Shown here one piece after another: positions 28,380 through 37,335 of a stretch of 64,000 nucleotides of DNA (position 1 is the first letter of the stretch; each line of letters begins with the position of its first letter). Location: assembly GCA_017983695.1 (NCBI GenBank), contig JAGOAX010000001.1:416160-480159 (forward strand), in the 5' to 3' direction. Source of the stretch: Ferruginibacter sp. GTDB lineage: Bacteria; Bacteroidota; Bacteroidia; Chitinophagales; Chitinophagaceae. A model generated the notes under the pieces. It saw only the letters and a program-made list of their open reading frames with translations. It was not told the origin of the DNA and did not search any database. The position numbers and the translations under genes are program-made.

Positions 28380-30602
28380 ATGAAACAAAGGTTACAGGTA
28401 TTTTTATGCTTTTTTTCCCAGCTGTTAATTTCGTATTTATCCCTCTCCCAACCATCATACAAAAAAGATTCAATTTTTGTTTTTTCATTACTGACTAAAG
28501 CGGATGATCATTTCACTCAAGCACAATACGATTCTGCTTTATATTATTCCGACAAAGCGGAAATATACAGTAAACAAAAAAATTTTAAACATGGCGCTGC
28601 CTGGTCATTAATTAAAAAAACAGAGATATTTATTGACAAGGATGAGCTAAATAAGGCTGATGCATATCCAAAACAGATTAACCAGCTAGGGCAACAAATT
28701 AACGACTCTTTAATAATTGCTGTTTCAATAATGCAGATGGCACAAATAAAGATGTATGACAATAAAACTGATGAAGCCATTACACTGTTTGAGAAATGCA
28801 CTAAAAATTATTTTGATTCCCACCCTTCCACGTATGCAGCATTGGCCTTTAACGATTATGGTTATGCCTGTGGTATAAAAGGCGAACTGTTAAAAAAAGC
28901 AGATAACCTTATTAAAGCCTTAAAGATGTACGAAATAGCTAGCCCGGATGATTACGGCGAACTTGGAGCTACACTTAACAACCTGTCAACAGTATATTAT
29001 GAATTGAATAATAAAGAAAAAGCCATTGAGTATGCCAAAAGATCCATTATATTTCGTGAAAAATCAGGCGATATTTCCAGGCTTGCATTAGGCTGCTGCA
29101 ATATTAGCCAGATGTACCGGGGTATAAATAATGAAGAAGCAGTAAGATACCAGCAGCTGTGTGTAAAATATGGATTACAATCTGGCGATGAAGCAAGGAT
29201 CATTCACTCTTACACCACTTCTGCATTAATTGCAAGCGATCAGAATGATACAAAAAAGGCTATAGAATATGAATTGAAGGCAATTGCACTGCTTGAAAAA
29301 AATAATAAAAATCAGGCAATGCTTGCAAGGCGCTACATTTCTGTTGGGATGGGATCGGCAACATTAAAAGAAGATTCGTCAACTACTATTGGATATTTTA
29401 ACAAAGCAGAGGAGCTGTCAAAACTTATAAGTGATAAATTTAACCTTAGAGATGTTTATTTACAGCTTGCAAGTTTTTATAAAAAACATAACGATTTTGC
29501 AAAAGCTTATGATTTGTACAGTAAGCATATTATTTACCGCGACAGCATTATAAAAAACAATACCGCTAGCAGTATTGCCGATCTGGAAAAAAAATATCAG
29601 ACCGAAAAAAAAGACAAGGAAATTATAGAACTTAATACAGCACAACGCATAAAAGAACTGCAGATTGAAAAACAAAACGCATTACTTGCCGGGAATTTAC
29701 TGGAAGCTAAGAAAAAAGAAGATGAAATAGAACTTTTATCGAAAGCTAAAGAACTACAGGAATTAAGAATTACACAACAGGATGAACAGCTGGAAAAACA
29801 AATGCTTGTAGCAAAAACGAATGAGCAGCAATTGCAGCTTGCCGAAAAAGAAAAACAACTGCAGGAAAGAAAATTAAAAAATTCAGAAACCACAAGAAAT
29901 TTTATTCTTGCAGGAATAGGACTGCTGGGTTTATTGGCCTATTTTCTGTTTAACCGTTACCAATTAAAACGAAAGATACAGGAGCAGGATGCGCTACTGA
30001 CCGTTAGAAATAATATTGCCAAAGATTTGCATGACGAAATTGGCTCTACGCTTACCAGCATAAAAATATTATCAGAAGTATCTGAAAAAAATCTGTATAA
30101 AGACCAAACAAAAACATCCTCTTTCCTGCAAAAAATTACAGAACAGTCATCTGCAGCACAGCAAGGCATCAGCGATATTGTTTGGGCTGTAAAACCAGAA
30201 AATGATAAGTTGGAAAATATGGTTATCCGTATCAGGGAATATGTATCGCAAACTCTGGAATCAAAAAACATAACCACGATAATCAATATTGACGAACAGG
30301 TGCTGCATAAAACACTTGACATGAGCCAACGTCGTGATTTTTTATTAATCTTTCGGGAAGCCGTAAACAATATTGCAAAATATGCTGCAGCAAGTAAAGT
30401 ACAGATTCAATTGGAAAAGAATAATAATGACCTGCTCTTAAAAATCAGTGATAACGGTAAAGGTTTTGATACAACCCAAATCACTTCTTCCAATGGTTTA
30501 AAAAATATGCGTTCAAGAGCAGCGGCGTTAAAAGGAACATTGAATATCGAATCGGAAAATGCAAACGGTACAACAATTACTTTAACAATTCCAACTACAT
30601 GA
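28380..30602 (+). CDS. TPR-containing sensor histidine kinase
   Basis: A 740-residue kinase. The signal peptide is MKQRLQVFLCFFSQLLISYL. Periplasmic TPR repeats fill ~30-390 ('AAFNDYGYACGIKGEL'-like segments, 'NNLSTVYYELNNKEKAIEYA'), then a coiled coil at ~400-510 rich in Glu/Lys/Gln. One transmembrane helix is 'FILAGIGLLGLLAYFLF'. The HisKA_3-type DHp has the phosphoacceptor His551 in 'AKDLHDEIGSTLTSIK'. The HATPase domain has 'REAVNNIAKYA', 'ISDNGKGFD' and 'NGLKNMRSRA'. Its partner is the LuxR-type regulator 41 bp downstream. Its stop codon lies inside the palindrome at 30595-30610. The signal sensed is unknown. Confidence 0.92.
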   Translation: MKQRLQVFLCFFSQLLISYLSLSQPSYKKDSIFVFSLLTKADDHFTQAQYDSALYYSDKAEIYSKQKNFKHGAAWSLIKKTEIFIDKDELNKADAYPKQINQLGQQINDSLIIAVSIMQMAQIKMYDNKTDEAITLFEKCTKNYFDSHPSTYAALAFNDYGYACGIKGELLKKADNLIKALKMYEIASPDDYGELGATLNNLSTVYYELNNKEKAIEYAKRSIIFREKSGDISRLALGCCNISQMYRGINNEEAVRYQQLCVKYGLQSGDEARIIHSYTTSALIASDQNDTKKAIEYELKAIALLEKNNKNQAMLARRYISVGMGSATLKEDSSTTIGYFNKAEELSKLISDKFNLRDVYLQLASFYKKHNDFAKAYDLYSKHIIYRDSIIKNNTASSIADLEKKYQTEKKDKEIIELNTAQRIKELQIEKQNALLAGNLLEAKKKEDEIELLSKAKELQELRITQQDEQLEKQMLVAKTNEQQLQLAEKEKQLQERKLKNSETTRNFILAGIGLLGLLAYFLFNRYQLKRKIQEQDALLTVRNNIAKDLHDEIGSTLTSIKILSEVSEKNLYKDQTKTSSFLQKITEQSSAAQQGISDIVWAVKPENDKLENMVIRIREYVSQTLESKNITTIINIDEQVLHKTLDMSQRRDFLLIFREAVNNIAKYAAASKVQIQLEKNNNDLLLKISDNGKGFDTTQITSSNGLKNMRSRAAALKGTLNIESENANGTTITLTIPTT

Positions 30603-30610
30603 TAATGTAG
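30595..30610. promoter_or_regulatory. CTACAT-N4-ATGTAG palindrome upstream of the response regulator gene
   Basis: A perfect inverted repeat with a 4-nt spacer (GATA), overlapping the kinase stop codon and ending 33 bp before the regulator ATG. The motif recurs at 31316 and 33014, always ahead of a transcription unit. It is followed by T-rich DNA and TACTTTTA, close to the -7 consensus. It could also work as a weak terminator because a T-run follows. The proposed role is a binding site for the adjacent LuxR-type regulator (inference). Confidence 0.6.
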
Positions 30611-30643
30611 TTTTTTAAATGCATTAACCTTTACTTTTATAGA

Positions 30644-31279
30644 ATGGCCATTAAGATTTTACTATATGACGATAATGATGCTTTAAGAACCAGTATGGAA
30701 ATACTGATTACCGAAGATGAAGAATTTGAACTGGTGGCATTAATGCCCAATGCAGAAACGGTAGAAACAGATGTTGCTGTGATGAACCCTGATGTAGTGC
30801 TGATGGATATTGACATGCCCAGAGTAAATGGTGTGGAAGCTGTAAGAAGAATCAGGAAAGCCAACGACAAACTTCCTGTGATCATGCTCACCGTTTTTGA
30901 AGACAATGAAAATATATTCAACGCAATTTGTGCCGGTGCTTCCGGTTATATTTTAAAAAGATATGCTACAGAAGAAATTCCGCCTGCAATCAGAATGGTG
31001 CTTGCCGGTGGTGCTCCAATGACGGGTTCAGTTGCAAGAAAAGTATTGCAAATGGTACCCGAGGCAAAATCAACCGACCAGGAAAAAAGCAATCTTTCAC
31101 AAAAAGAAACAGCCATCCTCCAGTTTTTGGTTAGTGGCTATAGTTATAAAATGATTGCTGCCGAATTAAAAATCAGTATTGATACTGTACGCTTCCATAT
31201 TAAAAAAATATACGACAAACTACACGTACATTCTGCTACAGAAGCTGTTTCTAAAGCTATCAGGGATAAGTTGGTTTAA
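30644..31279 (+). CDS. LuxR/NarL-family response regulator
   Basis: A 211-residue two-component regulator. Receiver domain ~1-125 with the phosphorylation site Asp55 in 'VVLMDIDMPRVNG', an acidic pair near residues 9-11, and the conserved Lys in 'GYILKRY'. The C-terminal LuxR-type HTH at ~148-208 holds 'LSQKETAILQFLVSGYSYKM' and 'TVRFHIKKIYDKLHV'. It pairs with the HisKA_3 kinase upstream. Three identical palindromes around this locus are candidate operators, one of them in front of this gene, which suggests autoregulation. Confidence 0.94.
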   Translation: MAIKILLYDDNDALRTSMEILITEDEEFELVALMPNAETVETDVAVMNPDVVLMDIDMPRVNGVEAVRRIRKANDKLPVIMLTVFEDNENIFNAICAGASGYILKRYATEEIPPAIRMVLAGGAPMTGSVARKVLQMVPEAKSTDQEKSNLSQKETAILQFLVSGYSYKMIAAELKISIDTVRFHIKKIYDKLHVHSATEAVSKAIRDKLV

Positions 31280-31315
31280 TTTTTCACCCTTGTTTTTTTG
31301 CCTGCTGCATTGCTC

Positions 31316-31331
31316 CTACATCATCATGTAG
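31316..31331. promoter_or_regulatory. CTACAT-N4-ATGTAG palindrome upstream of the OmpA-like gene
   Basis: A perfect inverted repeat with spacer CATC, 49 bp before the ATG at 31381. It is directly followed by TTG, then 20 nt, then TAGTTTTA, a plausible -33/-7 promoter pair for the phylum. The palindrome would therefore abut the -33 element, as expected for an activator contacting sigma. Confidence 0.65.
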
Positions 31332-31380
31332 TTGCATCCCCCTTTCTGCAGCAATAGTTTTACTGAAAATTTTAACCATT

Positions 31381-32475
31381 ATGAAAAAGTTATTGGCAAT
31401 TATCAGTATCTGTTTTATTGCACTGCAAAATTTATCTGCCCAAACATTTGATTTTATACCCGGCAGCAATATAATTTTTGCAGATAAGTTTGAAGCTGAC
31501 CCTGTTGGCGATTTTCCTGCCCGGTGGAGTACCAACAGTAGTGGAGAAGTGGTACAGCTTGACGGCTTTGAGGGAAAATGGTTGCGGGTAAATGGAAACG
31601 TTGCAGTAAACCCTGAGTTAAAAAAGAAACTGCCCGAACACTGTACCATTGAGTTTGACCTTGTAATAAAAAGTGAATCCTGTCGTACTATTTTTGGTAT
31701 TACTCCAATAAGTGATGTTGCCGCAGGCAATATTTATTACAAAAGAATTGGTATTACACTGCAGAATATGACCGGTTATCCCGATGTAGTTATTGGGAAA
31801 GATGTAATGGATATCGGCACAAAAAATTTCAGCGTTGAAGGCTATATTGACCGGATACTCCATGTAAGTATTGCTATAAACAAAACACGTTTCAGGGTTT
31901 ACCTGGATGAAACAAAGGTAGCCGATATGCCAAAGCTGATAGTACCTGAATACCGCAATAATTTTTTTATTGCAGGTGGCGAATCGGTTCCGGCAGCTCC
32001 AGATGGTATTTACATCAGCAATATACGTATTGCAGCTGGTGATGTGGATGCCAGAAGCCAGCTGATAAAGCAATTGATGGAACAGGGATCTGTAGTAACA
32101 AACAATATCAGTTTTAATACACAAACAAACGAAGTAACTCCGCAATCTTTTCCGCTGCTGGATACACTGGGCCAGGCATTGGTGGCCGACCCCAACCTTA
32201 ACATACAGATAAATGGTATGGAGCAGATACCGGCAATGAATAATGATAATGGCGGAAATAATAATAACAATAATGGAGGAACACTGCTTAGTGAAGAACA
32301 GGTGAAATTAAAAGTAGATAAACTAAAAGCCTACATCGTTGACAAGTTTAATGTAAATGCAGACAGGATTGTTGCCGGTGCCACCAATAAAATAAAACAA
32401 AAAATTAATGATTTAAAGAATGGTAAAACAGCCGGTAAAATAAAAGGTTTTCTTGCTGAAATTGTAAAACTATAA
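31381..32475 (+). CDS. Secreted protein with LamG-like domain and degenerate OmpA-like C-terminus
   Basis: A 364-residue protein. Signal peptide MKKLLAIISICFIALQNLSA. Residues ~20-225 look like a jelly-roll/LamG-like domain ('FADKFEADPVGDFPARWS', 'LPEHCTIEFDLVIKS', 'YISNIRIAAG'). Residues ~245-364 follow an OmpA-C layout ('TPQSFPLLDTLGQALVADPN', 'LSEEQVKLKVDKLKAYIVDK'). The peptidoglycan-binding 'GHTD' motif is missing, replaced by 'INGMEQIPAM', and a low-complexity Asn/Gly insert follows. It may therefore have lost peptidoglycan binding. It is first in an apparent two-gene unit with 32513 and is preceded by a CTACAT palindrome. Confidence 0.75.
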   Translation: MKKLLAIISICFIALQNLSAQTFDFIPGSNIIFADKFEADPVGDFPARWSTNSSGEVVQLDGFEGKWLRVNGNVAVNPELKKKLPEHCTIEFDLVIKSESCRTIFGITPISDVAAGNIYYKRIGITLQNMTGYPDVVIGKDVMDIGTKNFSVEGYIDRILHVSIAINKTRFRVYLDETKVADMPKLIVPEYRNNFFIAGGESVPAAPDGIYISNIRIAAGDVDARSQLIKQLMEQGSVVTNNISFNTQTNEVTPQSFPLLDTLGQALVADPNLNIQINGMEQIPAMNNDNGGNNNNNNGGTLLSEEQVKLKVDKLKAYIVDKFNVNADRIVAGATNKIKQKINDLKNGKTAGKIKGFLAEIVKL

Positions 32476-32512
32476 TTAGACCGGTTAAAGTGATTTACTA
32501 AAATATTTTTTT

Positions 32513-32980
32513 ATGAAATGGTATGCAGGAGTATTACTGTTACTGTGGCTTCAAAATTTAAATGCCACAGTACTGCAGGCTCAAACCATAAACTCAACCG
32601 GCTCATTAAACTTTAAATGCAACGGCCAGTTATATGCCGCCGACAGCTCTCATGCAAGAGCCTACGCATTAAAGCAAACAGATGCAGCTTTTATAAAAGC
32701 GGCCAACACTGCAAACATTGTACTATCGGTAGAATGGAAAGGATTAAAAGGACCTGGGACTTACATCATTACCAGTAAAGAAAGCAAAGCCGAATTTACT
32801 ATTGATCACAAAACCTATTTATTAAAACAGGCAGACGATTACATAAAAATTGTGATTACCAATGTAAAACAATCGGGTTCGTTTTTATTATTGAGTGGCA
32901 CATTTGAAGGACAGCTACAGGATAAAAACGGTACCAAAATAAAAATTTCGGAAGGAAAATTCAGTACAATTTCTTTATAA
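32513..32980 (+). CDS. Secreted hypothetical protein
   Basis: A 155-residue protein with signal peptide MKWYAGVLLLLWLQNLNATV and a beta-rich mature part: 'LNFKCNGQLYAADSS', 'VEWKGLKGPGTYIIT', 'SFLLLSGTFEGQLQDKNGT'. No catalytic motif is visible and the family is unrecognised. It starts 37 bp after the OmpA-like gene on the same strand with no terminator between, so it probably belongs to the same unit. Confidence 0.75.
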   Translation: MKWYAGVLLLLWLQNLNATVLQAQTINSTGSLNFKCNGQLYAADSSHARAYALKQTDAAFIKAANTANIVLSVEWKGLKGPGTYIITSKESKAEFTIDHKTYLLKQADDYIKIVITNVKQSGSFLLLSGTFEGQLQDKNGTKIKISEGKFSTISL

Positions 32981-33013
32981 ATTAAAAATGCACCAGTATA
33001 GCAGCATTAGATG

Positions 33014-33029
33014 CTACATGCTTATGTAG
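33014..33029. promoter_or_regulatory. CTACAT-N4-ATGTAG palindrome upstream of the M19-like gene
   Basis: A perfect inverted repeat with spacer GCTT, 52 bp before the ATG at 33082. As at 31316 it is immediately followed by TTG, then 20 nt, then CAAATTTG (7 of 8 positions of TAnnTTTG). The shared geometry of the two sites supports a common regulator. Confidence 0.65.
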
Positions 33030-33081
33030 TTGATGGCGCCTGATATTTTTAACAAATTTGTTCTACAAAAAATCGTTACAC

Positions 33082-35310
33082 ATGAAAAAGATAATATTCA
33101 TTTTTGTTATTTTTTGCTTTGGCAACAACATTATTGTTGCACAAAAAGATACATTTAGACTGGTAAATATTACCCCGGCTATAAAAACAGCTCCCTTATC
33201 AATAAAAACCGGGGGGTTAACAGGCTGGGTAGATATGCACACCCATCCGGCATCGCAATGGGGCTTTGGCGAACAATTATTTTATGGGCAAAACGATGGG
33301 GATCCATCTAAAGCCCTGGGCTCTTGTGGCTGTTACCATAATTTTGTTGCGCCTCCATTTGATGGTAGTTGCGGACAACAGAATATGTACCGTAATTCAA
33401 TGGTAGATAAAATAGACCAGGAGAACCACATCAATCCTGTACATGCTAAAGTAGCAGGCTTTCCCAACTTTGATCAATGGCCAAAACATAATTCGCTTTT
33501 ACACCAGCAGATGTATGTTGACTGGATAAGAAGAGCAAAAGAAGGAGGCCTTAGGATAATGGTGGCATTAGCTGTAAACAGTAATTGCCTTGCAGATGCT
33601 GCAGAAACAGGCGGACCTAATGACGACCTGCGTTCGATGAATACCCAGATCAGCAGGATGAAAGAATTTTTTGGTAACAGCAGGTATAGTGATTTTATGC
33701 AGATTGCTTACAGCGCTGCTCAATTAAGAACAATAGTATCGCAGGGAAAGCTGGCAGTAATTATTGGTGTTGAAATGGATAATATCGGCAACTTTTATAA
33801 TCCTGCTGATCCCAAAGGACAATCTTTTATCCCTAATCCAAACCAGGTACAGGTGAAAAATGAAATTGATCGTTTATTTACCCTGGGGGTTAGATATATT
33901 TTTCCCATTCACATTACCAATAATGCATTTGGAGGAACCGCACTTTACAACAGTGGGTTTAATGTTGCCAACAAGTATAATACGGGATTAACTTTTGTTC
34001 CCGAAGCAGTGGATGCCTCATCAGGAATTACTTTTAAACTGTCAAGTGCATTCTCAGCAATACGTCAGGATTTTTTAGCCGGGCTTGCAATGGGAGTTAC
34101 CGGACCGGTTTTACCTAATAAAATAATGCCGGATATCGCAGGTAATTATCCAAATTATTCCGATCCGGGGTATAACAAAGGCCACCGGAACAGCATTGGT
34201 TTAAATACAATGGGTGAATATGCTTTACAATACATGATGCAAAAAGGCATGCTGATCGATATTGACCATATGTCGGAAAAGGCAGTTACTAAATCTTTAG
34301 AAATTGCTACAAGATTTCGTTACCCCCTTAATTCGGGCCACAACGGATTTCGTGGCTATGGTGCTTACAACGAAAATTCAAGAACAGATAACCAGTTACG
34401 TGCTATTTATAATTTGGGCGGAATAATGGGCGTAGGGCATGGCGATAATGCTACCAACTTCGTAAACATTTATCGTTATGGTATCAGGCTTACCAATGGT
34501 GCATCATTGGCTATTGGTACAGATGTAAATGGTTTTTATCCACTTCCAGGCCCTCCTGCTGCTAATGCAAGAATTGACTACAGGCCACCCATGACAAAAG
34601 CTAGCATGGGTACAAAAACATGGGACTATAATACAGAAGGTGTGGCTCATTACGGATTAATGCCCGATTATTTTGAAAGTTGCAAAAAAGTTGGCATGAG
34701 TGCAGGAGAATGGAATGCTTTCAATTCGGCAGCAGAACGCTTTGCGCAGATGTGGGAAAAATGTACCGGCGCTGCTGCTGCAATGAATAATGTAAGAACA
34801 GAAACAGAACAGGTTTTTTCTATTGCATCCGAAGGTATGTTGTGCCCACTGCTTACTAAAGGCGACAGGGAATTTGCAGGCCATGGCCCTGATGTGAGTT
34901 GTACAGTAACCTTAAAAATAACGCCGGATAAAACTGCAGTAGATGCAGTAATTACCATGACTGCATCTGAAACAGGTGGCGGAGACACTGAGGCAAAAGG
35001 TTTTTGGACACGCCGGGTATATACAGCACCCGGTGGAACAAAAATTATACGCATTAATGGTGCTGTTTTTTCTTCTGCACGTTTTGTAAGCGCCGGAGCA
35101 GGCAGCGAATTTGGCAGCTGTAATGAAGGGATCGTTTACGATAGCCAGAAAGGACAGATTAACATTACCGGTTCTGTAATAAAATCAATTGTAATGGTAG
35201 GCGATACCGGAGGCCCAGATGTTACAGCTAATCCAAATGATTGCCGCTGCGATACCAAAATATCAAGAATTGATTTTAACCCAATAAAAGTAATCATCTC
35301 TCCTTTGTAA
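33082..35310 (+). CDS. Secreted membrane-dipeptidase-like (M19/amidohydrolase) metalloprotein
   Basis: A 742-residue secreted protein, signal peptide MKKIIFIFVIFCFGNNIIVA. The catalytic region at ~50-570 shows an M19/amidohydrolase-like metal-ligand set: 'GWVDMHTHP' (HxH), Glu in 'IGVEMDN', His in 'FPIHITNNAFGG', His in 'IDIDHMS', His in 'NSGHNGF' and Asp in 'IGTDVNGF'. M19 enzymes cleave dipeptides at a dizinc site; this protein has large inserts and extra Cys-rich segments ('GSCGCYH'), so the substrate may differ. The C-terminal ~130 residues are an unrecognised beta-rich domain. The ATG at 33082 begins the signal peptide. A papain-like protease gene follows after 29 bp. It is a probable member of the two-component regulon. 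Confidence 0.75.
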   Translation: MKKIIFIFVIFCFGNNIIVAQKDTFRLVNITPAIKTAPLSIKTGGLTGWVDMHTHPASQWGFGEQLFYGQNDGDPSKALGSCGCYHNFVAPPFDGSCGQQNMYRNSMVDKIDQENHINPVHAKVAGFPNFDQWPKHNSLLHQQMYVDWIRRAKEGGLRIMVALAVNSNCLADAAETGGPNDDLRSMNTQISRMKEFFGNSRYSDFMQIAYSAAQLRTIVSQGKLAVIIGVEMDNIGNFYNPADPKGQSFIPNPNQVQVKNEIDRLFTLGVRYIFPIHITNNAFGGTALYNSGFNVANKYNTGLTFVPEAVDASSGITFKLSSAFSAIRQDFLAGLAMGVTGPVLPNKIMPDIAGNYPNYSDPGYNKGHRNSIGLNTMGEYALQYMMQKGMLIDIDHMSEKAVTKSLEIATRFRYPLNSGHNGFRGYGAYNENSRTDNQLRAIYNLGGIMGVGHGDNATNFVNIYRYGIRLTNGASLAIGTDVNGFYPLPGPPAANARIDYRPPMTKASMGTKTWDYNTEGVAHYGLMPDYFESCKKVGMSAGEWNAFNSAAERFAQMWEKCTGAAAAMNNVRTETEQVFSIASEGMLCPLLTKGDREFAGHGPDVSCTVTLKITPDKTAVDAVITMTASETGGGDTEAKGFWTRRVYTAPGGTKIIRINGAVFSSARFVSAGAGSEFGSCNEGIVYDSQKGQINITGSVIKSIVMVGDTGGPDVTANPNDCRCDTKISRIDFNPIKVIISPL

Positions 35311-35339
35311 TCTTTATCAATAATCTTAAAAATAAAGAA

Positions 35340-36479
35340 ATGAAAAAATCTATTATTTTTTTTAGCTTTTTAGTGATACTCAGCTTTATTACATCATTAG
35401 ACAGTACTGCACAAATTGGTGCCCGCTCTACAACTTTTAAACCCGAAGTGCATGGTTTTAAATTTGTAAATTCCTTTACAGCAGAAATTATAAACGATAT
35501 CCGTATGTCGGGTTTTTGCGGAGGCATGGTGTATGCCGAACTGGATTATTTTAAATCAAACAAAACAATACCTGCTCAAAATTATAAACCGGCAACAGGC
35601 ACGCCACTTTACGAATTTATCTGGGGAAGGCAACGCAGCTCTGTGTTAGATAACGCAGACAAATGGGGCGAACTTTTCTTTAATCCTTTTGGCTCAAGAA
35701 ATACAGAATTTTTTAACTGGGGCCTCCAGGGTTTTAACGGCGGCAGGTTACAGGAATTAAAAACAGAAATTGATAAAGGCAACCCCGTACCGCTGGGTTT
35801 ATTTAAACCAGGTAACGGCGGCACAGGCCCTCACCACCAGGTATTAGCAATTGGTTACAATGGCGGCAGGTACAAAGGCGATCTGGGGAATTTTAAGGAA
35901 GACCTGGAAATAATGGTTTGCGATCCTAATTTTCCTACGGTTACAAAAATTTTAAAAGCTAATCCTGCAAAACAAATTTATTATTATAAAGACGAACCAG
36001 ATAATACTAATTGCCAATGGCATACTTATTTTGTAAATAAAAAATACAATAAAGTTACCCCGCCAGCAGTTCCTGTTTCCTCAAAAGGCATTATGATGCC
36101 GCCGGGATTGGCCAAAGAGCTATTGCTTGAAATTACTACCGGCGGAGATGACTTGCGTGGCGGAAACGATAATGTTTCTGTGATTATTAAATTTAAAGGT
36201 GGTAAGCCGGAACAAAAATTCGTAAACATCAACAAAAGCGCAAGATGGATTGGCAATTACACCGAAACGGTGCCTATAACATTAGCTGCAGCTGTAAAAA
36301 AAGGAGATATTGAAAGCATCACTTTCTACACCACATTTGGAGGTGGAATTGGAGGAGATAACTGGAATATGGAACGGGTTGCTGTAAAATTAGGCGGCAC
36401 CCTAATAGCGCAACAAGGCGGCACACCACTGGTTCGCTTTACAGGAGATAATAAACCCTATGTACTTAAAATAAATTAG
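35340..36479 (+). CDS. Secreted papain-like cysteine protease-like protein with C-terminal beta domain
   Basis: A 379-residue protein with signal peptide MKKSIIFFSFLVILSFITS. Residues ~40-230 suggest a papain/C39-like fold: Cys in 'SGFCGGMVYAELDYF', His in 'GPHHQVLAIGY' and an Asp/Asn in 'VCDPNFP', in the right order for a catalytic triad, with 'VPLGLFKPG' before the His as in C39 peptidases. Residues ~265-379 form a domain with 'GGDDLRGGNDNVSVIIKF' and 'GGIGGDNWNMERVAV', a module seen in varied secreted proteins. Protease activity is inferred from motifs only. It is probably co-transcribed with the M19-like gene. Confidence 0.7.
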   Translation: MKKSIIFFSFLVILSFITSLDSTAQIGARSTTFKPEVHGFKFVNSFTAEIINDIRMSGFCGGMVYAELDYFKSNKTIPAQNYKPATGTPLYEFIWGRQRSSVLDNADKWGELFFNPFGSRNTEFFNWGLQGFNGGRLQELKTEIDKGNPVPLGLFKPGNGGTGPHHQVLAIGYNGGRYKGDLGNFKEDLEIMVCDPNFPTVTKILKANPAKQIYYYKDEPDNTNCQWHTYFVNKKYNKVTPPAVPVSSKGIMMPPGLAKELLLEITTGGDDLRGGNDNVSVIIKFKGGKPEQKFVNINKSARWIGNYTETVPITLAAAVKKGDIESITFYTTFGGGIGGDNWNMERVAVKLGGTLIAQQGGTPLVRFTGDNKPYVLKIN

Positions 36480-36513
36480 CAGCAACCGATTGAATTAAGC
36501 TGGCTTGTTTTTG

Positions 36514-36559
36514 ACTGTATGTTTTTATTCAGCCAAATGGCTGAATAAAAACATACAGT
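36514..36559. terminator. Long perfect hairpin terminator
   Basis: The arms 36514-36534 and 36539-36559 are perfectly complementary over 21 bp with an AAAT loop. The AT-rich outer arms leave T-rich DNA on both sides. It closes the secreted-protein unit and separates it from the small membrane protein gene. Confidence 0.8.
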
Positions 36560-36608
36560 TTATTTAAAATTAGACTATAAGAATGGTAAAAAAAATTACC
36601 TTCAAGCC

Positions 36609-37121
36609 ATGAAAAAACTGCTGATACCAATTTTATTTATTGGCACAGGTATTATGATTGGTGTAATGCAGCAAACCGGGGAGCCGTTAAAATCATCTGC
36701 AAAGTATAAAAATATTGTGTGCCTGGAGTTTGCCTACAACCAACAAAAAACAAACGCCATTATAACTGACTGGGGTAGTACCAATGTTGGCGTAGCAAAA
36801 GTTAATACTTACTACGATTTTATTTTTCTTTTCTTTTATTCGCTGTTCTTATTTTTTACCTGCGATAAAATTGCCTTTATCAGCAAAAGCAAAATAGGTG
36901 TACATATTGCCAATGGCGCTATTTGGGCCGGCCTTTTAGATATGTTTGAAAATGCAGGCATGCTATACACACTTTCGGGACACCAATCAAACTTAATTCC
37001 TTTGTTAACCTCAACTGCTGCGCTTATAAAATTTGTATTACTTGCTTTTGCTTTTGTGTACCTGGTGATAGGAATCGTTTCACTCATCCGCCAAAAAAAA
37101 CTGGCTTTACTGTTTACATAA
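36609..37121 (+). CDS. Four-helix integral membrane protein, unknown function
   Basis: A 170-residue protein with predicted transmembrane segments at ~4-20, ~72-90, ~98-120 and ~135-160. The third contains 'GLLDMFENAGMLYTL', with polar and charged residues that are unusual inside a membrane and may be functional. I do not recognise a characterised family. It is bounded by the hairpin at 36514 upstream. The 214 bp downstream hold no clear gene. Confidence 0.7.
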   Translation: MKKLLIPILFIGTGIMIGVMQQTGEPLKSSAKYKNIVCLEFAYNQQKTNAIITDWGSTNVGVAKVNTYYDFIFLFFYSLFLFFTCDKIAFISKSKIGVHIANGAIWAGLLDMFENAGMLYTLSGHQSNLIPLLTSTAALIKFVLLAFAFVYLVIGIVSLIRQKKLALLFT

Positions 37122-37335
37122 ATTGGCTCGGCCTCTGACCAAAACTATCCGGGGGTTACGTTGGGTAGAATTAGGCAAAGGCCGATAAATTGACAAACAA
37201 TCTGGTACAAATTTAGGATGACTGTACTTGTCCGGACTAAAAAATACATTAGAATACTGTTAAATTTTTATTACCAGTGTTTTACAGCAAAAAAAGGCAC
37301 AATAGCACCAGTTTTATCTTTTTTCATTTTTATAT

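Noticed and set aside
30593..30616. The 30595 palindrome as only a transcription terminator
   Set aside because: The same 16-bp pattern recurs twice more upstream of promoters without T-runs, so a regulator site explains all three better; dual use at this one copy stays possible.
37122..37335. Small gene in the gap after the membrane protein gene
   Set aside because: No frame with a plausible start, composition or motif; nothing supportable is seen in this stretch.
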